From Nocardioidaceae bacterium (GTDB lineage: Bacteria > Actinomycetota > Actinomycetes > Propionibacteriales > Nocardioidaceae), in the NCBI GenBank assembly GCA_025965395.1, contig JAOPXA010000141.1, positions 1 to 10,698 on the forward strand: a stretch of 10,698 nt of DNA, read 5' to 3'. The notes beneath the pieces are model-generated. The model was not told where the DNA came from, made no database searches, and was given only the letters and a program-made list of their open reading frames with translations. Below are positions 1 to 8,800 of the stretch, in pieces (position 1 is the first letter of the stretch; each line of letters begins with the position of its first letter). The position numbers were made by a program, and so were the translations under genes.

Positions 1-278
1 TTCTGGAGGACGAGTGCTTCGATGACGTCTCCGACGGAGACGACTTCACTCGGGTCGATGTCGTGCTTGATCGACAGCTCGCGGGAGGGGATGACGCCTT
101 CGGTCTTGTAACCGATGTCGAGGAGGACTTCGTCCCTGTCGACCTTGACGATGGTGCCGTCGACGATGTCGCCGTCATTGAAGTATTTGATGGTGAGGTC
201 GATCGCGGCGAGGAAGTCTGCCTCTGAGCCGATGTCGTTGACCGCTACCTGGGGTGGTGCAGTGACGCTTGATGTCAT
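1..278 (-). CDS. rpsA: 30S ribosomal protein S1, N-terminal part (runs off window)
   Basis: Ribosomal protein S1 binds mRNA on the small subunit through repeated S1 (OB-fold) domains. The visible 92 codons start MTSSVTAPPQVAVNDIG and continue into the first S1 repeat from about residue 36. Recognisable actinobacterial S1 pieces are the stretches GTIVKVDRDEVLLDIGYKTEG and VIPSRELSIKHD. The gene is cut by the left edge of the window, so the remaining repeats are not seen. The ATG at 276-278 is supported by the family N-terminus and by a GGAG Shine-Dalgarno match at 289-292, ten bases upstream. A 168-bp gap with no gene separates it from the aminopeptidase on the same strand. I saw no strong sigma-70-like promoter in that gap, but rpsA normally has its own. 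Identification is from recognised family sequence and is close to certain. Confidence 0.96.
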   Translation of the reverse strand, partial: MTSSVTAPPQVAVNDIGSEADFLAAIDLTIKYFNDGDIVDGTIVKVDRDEVLLDIGYKTEGVIPSRELSIKHDIDPSEVVSVGDVIEALVLQ

Positions 279-446
279 AGGGGAATTGCTCCGATGGATG
301 GATGAGTTTGGATGAATTGCATCGGCAGCCCTTGGATCGCAACCCGGAAAAGTGGCTAAGGGGAGACGAGCACGAACCCGCTCTGTCTGAGGCTCACGCA
401 GGCTATCAACGCGTCTATAAGACTACGGGCAAGACCCCGAGATGGT
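279..446. other. Intergenic gap between rpsA and the aminopeptidase
   Basis: This 168-bp non-coding gap must carry the rpsA leader and probably its promoter. On the minus strand, TTGATA (RC of 404-409) could act as a -35, but no good -10 lies at the proper distance. A TATAGA-like box near 414-419 lacks a -35. A 5-bp stem (AGACC/GGTCT, 432-448) overlaps the aminopeptidase stop and has no T-run, so I do not call a terminator. Confidence 0.5.
289..292 (-). promoter_or_regulatory. Shine-Dalgarno of rpsA
   Basis: The minus strand reads GGAG here, followed by ten bases and the ATG at 278. It is the only purine-rich SD-like match close to that ATG and agrees with the family N-terminus. Confidence 0.6.
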
Positions 447-1721
447 CTACGCGGGGGTGAGAAAGGTCGCGAGTGCGGCCGCGTACGTCTCGATGTCGCT
501 TGCGCTCATCAACTCGCGCGCCGCATGCATCGCCAGTTGGGGCGCACCGACGTCGACCGTCGAGATACCGGTCTTGGCTGCTGTGATGGGTCCGATCGTC
601 GAGCCGCACGGCAGATCCGCGCGATGAACGTAGCGCTGAAGCGGCACTCCGGCCCGCTCACATGCCGTCGCGAAGACACCCGCGCCGGCCGCGTCCGTGG
701 CGTACCGCAGGTTCTGGTTGACCTTGAGGACTGGTCCGCCCCCGGGGACGATCCGATGTCCGGGCTCGTGCCGCTCGCTGTAGTTGGGGTGTGTCGCGTG
801 TGCCATGTCGCCAGAGGCGCACACCGAACCCGCGATCGCACGGTGAAAGTCGTCGCGCGTGCCCCCAGCGGCCAGCACGATGCGCTCGATCGCTGTGAGC
901 AAGAGGTCGGAGAAGGCTCCCCGATCAGACATGCTGCCCACTTCTTCGTGATCGAACAGAGCCAGCATGGCGATCGTGCTGCTCGCCGGTGCAAGGGTCG
1001 CCGCGACGAGCGCGCGCAGCCCAGCAAAGCAGGTGCCTTGATTGTCGAGGCGCGGCGCGGATACGAGGTCGCGCCGCGGCCCGATCAGCGCACTCGGTTT
1101 GACGTCGTGGGTCATCAGCTCGAAGCCGAACACGTCGCTCTTGTCGACGTCGGCGGCTCCGGCCACCAGGCCCAGGATGTCGGCCTCCGACTCGAGACCC
1201 CATACGGCGTTGAGATGGCGCTGGGGATTGAGCTCGACGCCCTTGCGGTCCTCGGCCAGGTGAATCGCAAGCTGAGGAACCCGCAGGAGTGGCTCGTTGA
1301 GGTGCACGAGCCGCTCCTCGACGCCACCCGCCGCGCGCACCGTCAAGCGTCCAGAAAGGCCGAGGTCGCGGTCGAGCCATGAGTTGAGCAGCGCTCCCCC
1401 ATACGGCTCGAGGGCGACGAGGTCCCAGCCAGCCGAGGTCAGACCCGGGTGTTGCTTGAGCCGAAGGTTGGGGCTGTCGGTATGCCCGCCGACGATGCGA
1501 AATCCGTTCGACGGCGCAGTGGACGACTCGTTGGTCCAGGCGATCAGCGAGCCACCCCGGATGAGGAAGTAGCGCCCAAGGTCGACGGGCCACGGCTCGC
1601 GTTCGTGGATCTGCACGAACCCTTGCGCGACAAGCTCGCCCGCGACCGTCTGACACAGGTGAAACGGAGACGGCGAGGCGTCGATGAACGAGCAAAGGTC
1701 AGTGGCAGGCGCGTGAACCAT
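447..1721 (-). CDS. apeB: M18 family zinc aminopeptidase
   Basis: This is a cytosolic metallo-aminopeptidase of family M18 (aspartyl aminopeptidase / ApeB type). The family removes N-terminal residues from peptides using a two-zinc centre and forms large homododecamers. Every expected metal or catalytic motif is present in the 424 residues. They are GGHTDSP (H80, D82), SAPRLDNQ (D226, bridging ligand), FDHEEVGS (E259 catalytic base, E260 ligand), [12 protein letters not shown] (D305) and [14 protein letters not shown] (H399). The length is normal for bacterial M18 proteins and the start [15 protein letters not shown] is the usual family opening. There is no signal peptide. An in-frame stop lies four codons before the ATG, so no earlier ATG is possible. 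No good Shine-Dalgarno precedes it, so expression may rely on read-through from the DUF3068 gene, which ends 25 bp upstream, or on a leaderless transcript. It looks like a housekeeping peptide-recycling enzyme next to, rather than part of, the envelope cluster. Confidence 0.95.
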   Translation of the reverse strand: MVHAPATDLCSFIDASPSPFHLCQTVAGELVAQGFVQIHEREPWPVDLGRYFLIRGGSLIAWTNESSTAPSNGFRIVGGHTDSPNLRLKQHPGLTSAGWDLVALEPYGGALLNSWLDRDLGLSGRLTVRAAGGVEERLVHLNEPLLRVPQLAIHLAEDRKGVELNPQRHLNAVWGLESEADILGLVAGAADVDKSDVFGFELMTHDVKPSALIGPRRDLVSAPRLDNQGTCFAGLRALVAATLAPASSTIAMLALFDHEEVGSMSDRGAFSDLLLTAIERIVLAAGGTRDDFHRAIAGSVCASGDMAHATHPNYSERHEPGHRIVPGGGPVLKVNQNLRYATDAAGAGVFATACERAGVPLQRYVHRADLPCGSTIGPITAAKTGISTVDVGAPQLAMHAARELMSASDIETYAAALATFLTPA

Positions 1722-1746
1722 AGATGGAGGCTAGTCGACTCGGCCC

Positions 1747-2733
1747 CTATTCCTCCTCAGGGGCGACCCGTTTGCGGAGACTGCCAGCAAAAGTGACCGC
1801 GCCAGCGGCAATCAGGATCAGGCCGCCCATGAGTCCGACCAACGGAATGGTCGACTTGACGAGGGTGAGCGACTTCGACTTGCCCTTGTACTCATCGACC
1901 GTCGCCTTGACGTAGGCATCGGTGTAGGTCAACGTCGCTTCGGTCGTCGTGGCTCGCTTCTCACCGTTGACGGCGAGGTAGGAGTTCTGCGACTCGCTGC
2001 CCTTGATGATGACTCCGGTCGGAGGGTCGATGTAGAGGGTGCGCACGGTCGAGTACATGAGATCGGCCGAGACGGTAGAGGCTTCCTCACCCACGAGTGC
2101 CCCGGGGACGTCTGTCACACCGGTCTTGGTCGGCTCGATCGTCTGCACGAACTTGTAGACCTTGAGGCCCTTGATCGTGCTCTCGCCTTCATACGTGGCG
2201 TCCGTCGACTTGAGCAGGTTGCTGTCCCAGAACTTGTACGTTTTCTTCTGGGTGTCGAACGGGAACTTGAAGTACTGGCCAGTGAAGTCACCCGCAGACT
2301 TCACGCCATCGCTCTCCGAGCTGGTGCCGCTCCAGTCGACTGCAGCGCCCGTGTTGCGGTCGAAGGCAACGCGATCCTTCGTGCCGGAAAGCGGCGTCGC
2401 GCCGGAGCCGAACGAAAAGGCCGGGGTGTCGGTCTGCACGAAGGTGTCCCATACGGTCACGTCCTCGTCGAGATCCTTCGACGCTTCCTTGCTCAGCTTG
2501 ACATTGCCGATGGTGACGCGCACCGACTTGAGCGGTCCGGTGACGATCTTGACGCCGGCGGCGACGTCGAGATAGGTCGCGTCGGCTCCGGGAGCCGTCG
2601 TCGAGGTGCCCGTGGTGTTTTGATCCAACGGAGCCACAGCAAGCCTGTCGTACATATAGAACTTCGACAATGCGGCGAGCGTCAACAAGAACGCACCCAA
2701 GAACAAACAAATGATGCCAACTTTTTTACCCAC
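1747..2733 (-). CDS. DUF3068/PorA-family two-TM envelope protein
   Basis: This membrane protein of the DUF3068 (PorA) family has 328 residues from the GTG at 2731-2733. Residues about 5-22 are a hydrophobic anchor (KKVGIICLFLGAFLLTLAAL). A long Thr/Ser/Lys/Asp-rich extracytoplasmic domain follows, up to about residue 290. A second TM (IPLVGLMGGLILIAAGAV) and a short charged tail ending RKRVAPEEE complete it. The family is restricted to Actinomycetota; one Corynebacterium member was described as a cell-wall channel former, and the mycobacterial relative is Rv0227c. The exact function is unknown. An upstream in-frame GTG at 2760 would add nine residues, but GGAGGG at 2740-2745 sits seven bases before the 2733 GTG. 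The likely -10 box also places transcription start near 2757, which excludes the longer form. The gene diverges from the GT-C-like and acyltransferase pair, as Rv0227c does from Rv0228. Confidence 0.88.
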   Translation of the reverse strand: MGKKVGIICLFLGAFLLTLAALSKFYMYDRLAVAPLDQNTTGTSTTAPGADATYLDVAAGVKIVTGPLKSVRVTIGNVKLSKEASKDLDEDVTVWDTFVQTDTPAFSFGSGATPLSGTKDRVAFDRNTGAAVDWSGTSSESDGVKSAGDFTGQYFKFPFDTQKKTYKFWDSNLLKSTDATYEGESTIKGLKVYKFVQTIEPTKTGVTDVPGALVGEEASTVSADLMYSTVRTLYIDPPTGVIIKGSESQNSYLAVNGEKRATTTEATLTYTDAYVKATVDEYKGKSKSLTLVKSTIPLVGLMGGLILIAAGAVTFAGSLRKRVAPEEE

Positions 2734-2739
2734 GAGATT

Positions 2740-2745
2740 CCCTCC
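2740..2745 (-). promoter_or_regulatory. Shine-Dalgarno deciding the DUF3068 start
   Basis: The minus strand reads GGAGGG, then seven bases, then GTG at 2733. This near-perfect SD lies inside the nine-codon extension that a start at 2760 would give, so it argues for the shorter protein. Confidence 0.85.
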
Positions 2746-2763
2746 ACAGGTCAGGTTCACGGT

Positions 2764-2772
2764 ATATTACCA
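2764..2772 (-). promoter_or_regulatory. Extended -10 promoter for the DUF3068 gene
   Basis: On the minus strand the sequence TGGTAATAT matches an extended -10 element (TGn followed by TAATAT, five of six consensus bases). No good -35 is visible 16-18 bases upstream, which is common for extended -10 promoters. Transcription would begin around 2757, leaving a leader of about 24 bases with the GGAGGG ribosome site. Strength and sigma factor are inferred. Confidence 0.5.
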
Positions 2773-2814
2773 GCAAGTAGGGTTAGCGAGTGGCTCACCT
2801 CACATTCATTCTTT

Positions 2815-2822
2815 TGTATACA
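2815..2822 (+). promoter_or_regulatory. TGTATACA palindrome, candidate -10 for the plus-strand pair
   Basis: TGTATACA is a perfect 8-bp palindrome in the AT-richest stretch of the divergent gap. It contains TATACA at 2817-2822, four of six matches to TATAAT. If used as a -10, transcription would start near 2829-2831, giving a very short leader before the GTG at 2844. No clear -35 was found. It could instead be a regulator half-site. Confidence 0.35.
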
Positions 2823-2843
2823 TCTGTGGCATGATCGGACCTT

Positions 2844-4688
2844 GTGAATCCGCTGATCGACGACGTGGCGCAGCAGCTTCGCGACACCGCAACCGGCAGG
2901 TTTACGCGGGCTCGTGTCATCACGTTGATCGCGCTGTCGCTCATCACGCTGCAACTGGCATTCCGGGCCTGGGCGCTGTACGGCGGTTGGTTCTTCGGGG
3001 ACGATTTCGTCTTCCTGTCCGACGTGGCCCGTGGGCAGGCCGACCTTGGTTGGTTCTTCCATCGCCACAACGTGCACTTCATGCCTCTCGGGTTCGTGCT
3101 CGTGCTTCCTGTGGCGTGGGCCGGCGGGTTCACCTGGCCCGCGGCAGCCACCGAGATCCTTCTGGTGCAGGCCCTTGCGAGCTTCTCGTGCTGGTGGATG
3201 CTCCGTACCCTTTTCGGCAATCGGCTGCGCATCCTCGTACCCCTGACGTTCTTCTTGTTCAGCGCCATCTCGATGCCGGCAATCATGTGGTGGGCAGCTG
3301 CCCTCAACATGCTCACCGTGCAGCCGTTCATCTTCGCCGCCATCACGACCCACGTGCTCTACCTGCGCCATGACAAGCGGCGGCACGCGATCTTTGCCGC
3401 CTTGTTCTTTGCGCTCGGGCTGACCGTCTATCTCAAGGCGCTGCTCATTCCCGTCGTGCTCGTGATCGTGACGCTCTGCTACTTCGCCGAGGGCACCTTT
3501 CTCACCCGCGTCGTCAGTGCACTTCGCCGGTTCTGGTTCGTATGGGTGCTGTACCTCGGGCTCGGGTTGGCATTCCTTGCCGGCTACATCCTGCGCGGCG
3601 GGATTCCGCAGGACAGTGGCAAGGTCGACTACCTGGACCTTATCCAGCGTTCGGTGATTGCCAGCCTTGGCACGGGTCTGCTCGGAGGACCGTGGGAGTG
3701 GACACCGGCGAGCAGCGAGAACGGCCCGCGATCGTTGGCGGACCCCGCTCAGCTCCTGCAGACGTTGTCGATCGTCGTCATCATCTTGCTGCTCATCTAC
3801 GTGGCTTCCCGCTATCGGGGAGCCTTGAAGCCTCTGTGGTTCCTGGTGCCGTGCATCGTCTTCACGGTGGGACTCCTCGCGCGAGGGCGAGTGGCGACGT
3901 TCGGCACCGGCATCACGATGGAGATCCGCTACTGGGCTGACATCCTGCCCTACTTCACGCTGGGCATTGCCTTGATGATCGCTCCTCTCAAGGGCGCTAT
4001 CGATCCTCTCCGTCGACGTGCGGCGCCCATCCTCACCGTCTCCCTCCCCCGCTGGTTCGTCGCCGGTTTTGCCGCCGCCTTCGTCACGGGGGCAATCTTC
4101 TCGTCGATCATGTATGTCCGGCCGTGGCACACGACCTACGACGCACGTGGCTTCGTCCAACTCGCCGAGAGCGACCTCACGCGGCTCGAGCACCCGGTGC
4201 AAGTCGCCGACGAAGCCGTGCCCGAGTCGGTCCAGCAATCCATCACGTTCCCGTACAACCTCACGAGCTACGTGTTTGCGCCGCTCAACGACATGTTCGA
4301 CACCCCCCTGGTTGGCAATGACCTTTACGTCGTCAACGGCTTCGGCCAGGTCGTCCCCGGGGTCGCGCGACCGGACGTCGTCGTGCCCGAAGCGAACCTC
4401 GACACATGCCTCATCGGCCGTGGTCCTCGCTTCCTCGTAGGAGTGGACCTCGGCGCACGCACCTACGACTATCCCTTCTGGATCAGCGTGACCTACCGGG
4501 CCGATACCGACGCCGATCTCACCGTCGTCGCCGGGGCGAACCGCAAGGAGACCACGATGGAGACGGGACTTCATACGTTGTTCGTCCGCACCGCCGGAAG
4601 CTACGATCGGGTCGCCTTCGCCATGCCTCAGGGAGCCAAGATGTGTATCGACTCCCTTCACGTGGGTCAGGTCGTGGTACCCCGATGA
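2844..4688 (+). CDS. GT-C-like polytopic membrane protein, putative glycosyltransferase
   Basis: This 614-residue integral membrane protein is one I do not recognise by name. A TM helix at about 24-45 is followed by GDDFVF (D53, D54) in the first extracytoplasmic loop, then FFHRHNVHFMPLG (H73, H75, H78). That order resembles GT-C glycosyltransferases, whose catalytic acidic pair sits in the first outer loop. Further hydrophobic segments lie at about 83-97, 104-120, 131-150, 155-172, 183-212, 230-250, 307-322, 330-346, 370-382 and 403-424. A hydrophilic, probably beta-rich domain (about 430-614) closes the protein, with only two cysteines there (C522, C601) that could pair outside the cell. 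The GTG start follows only a weak GGA at 2836-2838, so a near-leaderless transcript is possible. Its stop overlaps the acyltransferase ATG, implying a shared mRNA and pathway. A transporter or polymerase-like membrane protein is an alternative. That it is a membrane protein is clear, but the enzymatic role is inference. Confidence 0.8.
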   Translation: MNPLIDDVAQQLRDTATGRFTRARVITLIALSLITLQLAFRAWALYGGWFFGDDFVFLSDVARGQADLGWFFHRHNVHFMPLGFVLVLPVAWAGGFTWPAAATEILLVQALASFSCWWMLRTLFGNRLRILVPLTFFLFSAISMPAIMWWAAALNMLTVQPFIFAAITTHVLYLRHDKRRHAIFAALFFALGLTVYLKALLIPVVLVIVTLCYFAEGTFLTRVVSALRRFWFVWVLYLGLGLAFLAGYILRGGIPQDSGKVDYLDLIQRSVIASLGTGLLGGPWEWTPASSENGPRSLADPAQLLQTLSIVVIILLLIYVASRYRGALKPLWFLVPCIVFTVGLLARGRVATFGTGITMEIRYWADILPYFTLGIALMIAPLKGAIDPLRRRAAPILTVSLPRWFVAGFAAAFVTGAIFSSIMYVRPWHTTYDARGFVQLAESDLTRLEHPVQVADEAVPESVQQSITFPYNLTSYVFAPLNDMFDTPLVGNDLYVVNGFGQVVPGVARPDVVVPEANLDTCLIGRGPRFLVGVDLGARTYDYPFWISVTYRADTDADLTVVAGANRKETTMETGLHTLFVRTAGSYDRVAFAMPQGAKMCIDSLHVGQVVVPR

Positions 4689-5875
4689 CCGCGCAGCAGG
4701 TGAGGCGGCACCACTATCCCCAGCTCGACACGATGCGCGGCTTCGCAGCGGTCGCGGTCGTTGCGACGCACGTCGCGTTCTGGTCAGGCGTCTACAACCA
4801 CGGCACGGTGGGAGCCGCTACCCAGCGACTTGAGGTCGGCGTTGCGATCTTCTTCGTTCTTTCCGGCTTTCTGTTGTCACTCCCGTACCTGTCAGCGGGT
4901 CGTTACGGCACTCCTCACGACTCGGTGTGGCGCTATTTCTGGAAACGGGCGCTCCGCATCCTCCCGGTCTACTGGGTCTGCGTCGTCGCGGCCCTGGTCC
5001 TCATCGAGCGCAACCACGGCCTCGGACTCGACCGCTGGCTCCAGAACTTCACCCTGACGGATGTCTATCGAGCCAACAACCTGCCCAGCGGCCTCGGGCA
5101 GATGTGGAGCTTGTCGATCGAGGTCTCGTTCTACGTGCTCCTGCCACTCCTGGGCGCGCTGCTGATCAGGATGGCCAAGAACGGCTGGCAGCTGCACGTC
5201 GTCCTCGCCATCGCCGGCCTCATGTATGCCGTCAATGTCGTCTGGACGTGTGCGAGCACTCATACGGACGCGGCGTGGGGAATTTGGGCCTTGCGCTGGC
5301 TCCCGTCCTATCTGGGCTGGTTCGCCTGGGGCATTGCGCTCGCCGCGCTGGTCGTCGATGCACAGAAGCCCACGTCACGCCTGACCACCCTCGTCACCCA
5401 GGTCGCCCGCGATCGCGCAGCGTGCTGGATCTGTGCGGGGGCGTTCTTTGCCATCATCTCGACCCCGGTCGGCGGGACCCCTTTGCTCGAGGCGTTGAGC
5501 CCTGCCGAGGCGGTCGCGCGCAACGTGTTCTATGGCCTGGTCGCGGCCCTACTGATCTTGCCGTGCGTCTTGGGTCAGACGACGACACCGACAGCACGGC
5601 TGATGTCCACGCCCGCCTTGCGGCACCTCGGGACGATCTCGTACAGCCTGTTCTGCTGCCATCTGATCGTCTTGTACCTGGCCGCGGACTGGTTGGGTTT
5701 CGAGCTTTTCCAGTCATCGCCCTATGCCCTGTTTGCCGTCGTTCTCTCGATCAGCCTCGTGCTGGCCGAGCTGCTCTACCGTTTCGTGGAGACACCGTTC
5801 TTGCGGCTCAAGTCGTGGCGTTCGCCACGCGTTAACGACACCAAGCCTCCGACGGCGAACGCCGCAAACAGCTGA
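4685..5875 (+). CDS. Acyltransferase-3 (OafA-type) membrane O-acyltransferase
   Basis: This is an integral membrane acyltransferase of the acyltransferase-3 family, which moves acyl groups (often acetyl) onto extracellular sugars. The 396 residues open with HHYPQLDTMRGFAAV (D15, R18) and ATH (H29), the conserved first-helix signature. EVGVAIFFVLSGFLL, FWKRALRILPVYW and MWSLSIEVSFYVLLPLLG (E146) follow, all standard family blocks. About ten hydrophobic segments are seen, ending with the usual RFVETPF (366-372). The ATG at 4685 overlaps the upstream TGA (ATGA), so translation is probably coupled to the GT-C-like gene. An in-frame extension upstream would run inside that gene and lacks family sequence. 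The last 100 bp overlap aftD tail-to-tail on the other strand, and residues after about 377 look like a non-conserved tail. A mycobacterial counterpart is Rv0228. The sugar acceptor is unknown. Confidence 0.93.
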   Translation: MTAQQVRRHHYPQLDTMRGFAAVAVVATHVAFWSGVYNHGTVGAATQRLEVGVAIFFVLSGFLLSLPYLSAGRYGTPHDSVWRYFWKRALRILPVYWVCVVAALVLIERNHGLGLDRWLQNFTLTDVYRANNLPSGLGQMWSLSIEVSFYVLLPLLGALLIRMAKNGWQLHVVLAIAGLMYAVNVVWTCASTHTDAAWGIWALRWLPSYLGWFAWGIALAALVVDAQKPTSRLTTLVTQVARDRAACWICAGAFFAIISTPVGGTPLLEALSPAEAVARNVFYGLVAALLILPCVLGQTTTPTARLMSTPALRHLGTISYSLFCCHLIVLYLAADWLGFELFQSSPYALFAVVLSISLVLAELLYRFVETPFLRLKSWRSPRVNDTKPPTANAANS

Positions 5876-8800
5876 GGCGCGACAAAGACGCCGGCCCACT
5901 CACGCGACCCACCCCACGGCAGGACCACGTAGCTGGCGACAGCAAGCCCCACGCCAAGCGCGACAACCACCGTCTGCCACACGGCATGCCTGCGCAAGAC
6001 CTGCACGGCCAGAGCACCCGCAATCCCGGCGAGGATGAACCACGCCCCGCCAAGGGCGGCAAAAGAAACGGCAGCGGCGAGGCCAAAGACCCACCGCCGC
6101 GGGAGACGCCCTTTCGTCTTCGCGGTCTCCCACACTGGCGCTTCCTTGCCGAGCAACAACGCCAGCCCCATGAGAACGAGCAGCGTCAGCCCGCCGAGCA
6201 GGATCCCGAGACGGTACGCCCCGTTCGGTGCGAACTCGAGAGCTACCTGACGCGTGCTTCCCGCAGGCAGGACCCAGCCCTGTTGCCAGCCATTGACCTG
6301 CACCGAACGAAGCTCGCCCTTGCTCACGCGAGCGACCCAACCAGGATTCTTGTTGTGGTCCATGACCACCAGGCTCTGAGCGTCCCGCGGGCCCACCACC
6401 AGCGTCTGGGATGCCTTGGACGCGTCCTTAACCACAGCGGTGGTGACGCTCGGCGCGGTCGCGATCGGCGACGAGGAGAGCGTCAGGTCGAGCGGTTTAA
6501 AGATCTGCGACGCCTCGACGTGGATCCGGTTGTTGCCTGCGGCCAGCGGCACGGCTGTCGCGTCACAAAGTTTCGCCTTGGCCGCTCGCCCGTTGGCCAG
6601 GTCGGATGTCGTGGTCGCGACCGAGGTCTCATACCGCTGCGACCCCACCGAAACCGACGGGCCTGCCCCACACGGCAGCACAAGCGGACTGTCAGCGGCG
6701 ATCCGGTCGCCGCGTGGTGCGCCCGCAAACGAGATCTCACTCACCCCGACGGGGAGATTCTGGATGAATCCATCCGACCGGAAATCACGCGACGGCGAGG
6801 TGGTGACGAGATGCAGGGCGACCTGTCGGCTCGTGACCGGGTCGAACTCCGCAATCCCGCCGTCGAGCTTCACACGACGCTGCACACCGCCATCGAACTC
6901 GAGGACGGCGTCGGTCACCTTGGAAGCGGGGAGGCTGCCGACCGTTTGTATCTGCAGACGCGAGAGCTTGTGCGGCGCGTCCCACGTCATCGTAAGCGTG
7001 GGATCTTGATCGTCCGGGCGAGCGATCCAGCCCGTGCGCGAATCGAGGTCCGAGGCCCGCGTGACGCTCGATCGCACGTCGCTGTTGACGGTCGACGAGG
7101 CGCGCAAGGTGACGTCTTGCTGCCCCTGGAGCAGAGCGTCTACGGCCGATCCGGCCATGGGTGCCACATTCATCGACAGCTCGTATCGCCGCTCGGAGCC
7201 TAGGGGGACGATGCGATCGAAGGTCGCTCCGTCCTCGCCCCAACCGCCGGCATCAAAGCGGCAGCGGTCGATGTCGTTGACGGTCAGGCACTGGGGAGAA
7301 ATACCTTGGTCGAGCCCGAGGACGATCGTCGCGGGATCTCCCCAGGCCTGAGGCGTCTTCGGAAGCACCAGGGGGCGCGCCACGTCGAGCCCGGCCGCAT
7401 TGACGTCGGCGATCGAGAAGAACTGCGCGTCGACCGTGCTCCCCTTGATCGAGAGCGTGCGGACGCGACCTACCTCGACCTGTTGGGGAGTGGAGCCCGA
7501 AAGGCGGACGGTCACCGGACCGCTCTCCGTCTGGACGATGGCGTCCTCGCGTTCACCCGGTTGGAGGCCCGCGTTGATCGCCACCCTGCCCAGGTCGGTG
7601 ACGCGACCTAGATCCAGCGTGAGAGCACCAGAGTTTTGCTGAGCCCGCCAGACCGTACGCGTGCTCGCGTCGAAAGCCGACCACGGCTGCTCGGCCGGGC
7701 GAACTCCCCCGGGTGTGTTGACCTGACTCCGCGCACTGGACGCCGTCAGCGAGTCTGCGCCGATGAGCTTGGGCACCGCCATCCACCGCGCCTGGCCGGG
7801 ATCCAGGTAGTCGTGGACGGGACGCCGCTGCACGAAGGTCTCCCCCGGACTCAGGGAGGCCGAGCGGTTGTCGGCCACCGAACCGAATGCCATCTCCTGG
7901 TGTCGCAGGCCGTCGGTGACCACGAGATCGGTGGGGGTGATGCTTGCCGGCTGATCGTTGGCGAGCAGCACGGATCTGTTCGTGGTGATGCCCAATGAGT
8001 CGAGTGCCGCGAGCGAATCAGCCGCGCCCACCACGGTGGGCGTGCCCCGCATCGTCTGGACCGTCGGGCCACTCGGGCTGATCACCCGGAAGATGTCGAC
8101 GGCCGGGTGACTGGACTGCCATCCGCCATTGGCGAAGACCCGCTCGGTGTCGAGGTCGATATTGGGTGACCCCCCAAGTTCGGGGCCGAAGGACGCCATG
8201 TGGACGATGTTCGGGGCGTCGCTGAGCGTCTCGTAGAGGGCGGCCGTCTTGCCCACCGCGACCTCGGCTCTCAGGTCGTTGCGCACCACGAGGTACTCGA
8301 CGCCAGCCCGGCGCAGCGTCGAAGCCAGCCCGGCTGACGTTTGCCCCGTGCCCAGCTCGGTGTCAACAGAGTCCAAGAATCGGATGGTGCCACTGTTGGC
8401 CAAGGGGATGCTGCTGCGGACGCCCCACGGCACCGTGGAGAGCGGCTGGATCGGCTCGTCGCCCGAGCTGCCCCAGACATAGTCGGGAAACGCCGACGCT
8501 GGGGCGAGCATCGAGGTGCCATCAGCGTGCGCGTTGAGCCAGGATGTCGCTTGCGTCCAATAGCTCGGGACGTCGGTGAGAGTCCCCCGGTTGGCTAGCT
8601 GTGCTGTCCACGCGGGGACGGTCGCGCCGAGAACGATTGCAGATACGAACACACCGAACCCCAGCGATCGCATGGCGTCGTTGGATCGACGATCGACGAG
8701 GCGCGAGACGGCGAGCCCGAAGCCGATCACCAGCGGAATGCGCAGCACGACGTCGAACTTGTGGGTGTTACGCAGAGGTGCCAGCAACCCGTCGAGGACG

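Noticed and set aside
283..320. Direct repeat GAATTGC (283-289 and 314-320) and several GGATG units in the rpsA leader
   Set aside because: Too short and irregular to separate from chance. No arrangement resembling a known ribosomal-protein control element.
432..448. Possible terminator hairpin after the aminopeptidase
   Set aside because: The stem is only five base pairs, overlaps the stop codon and lacks a T-run on the minus strand.
525..1382. A 285-codon plus-strand frame opposite the aminopeptidase
   Set aside because: Antisense to a gene with every M18 catalytic motif. No motif or credible start site of its own.
2757..4661. A 634-codon open frame antisense to the GT-C-like gene
   Set aside because: Its translation is dominated by D, E, R, H and G, with no hydrophobic core or family motif. 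It is the usual antisense shadow of a GC-rich gene and would swallow the DUF3068 promoter.
5986..7203. A 405-codon plus-strand frame within aftD
   Set aside because: Arg/His/Gly-rich low-quality protein, no motif, and fully opposite to well-supported aftD coding sequence.
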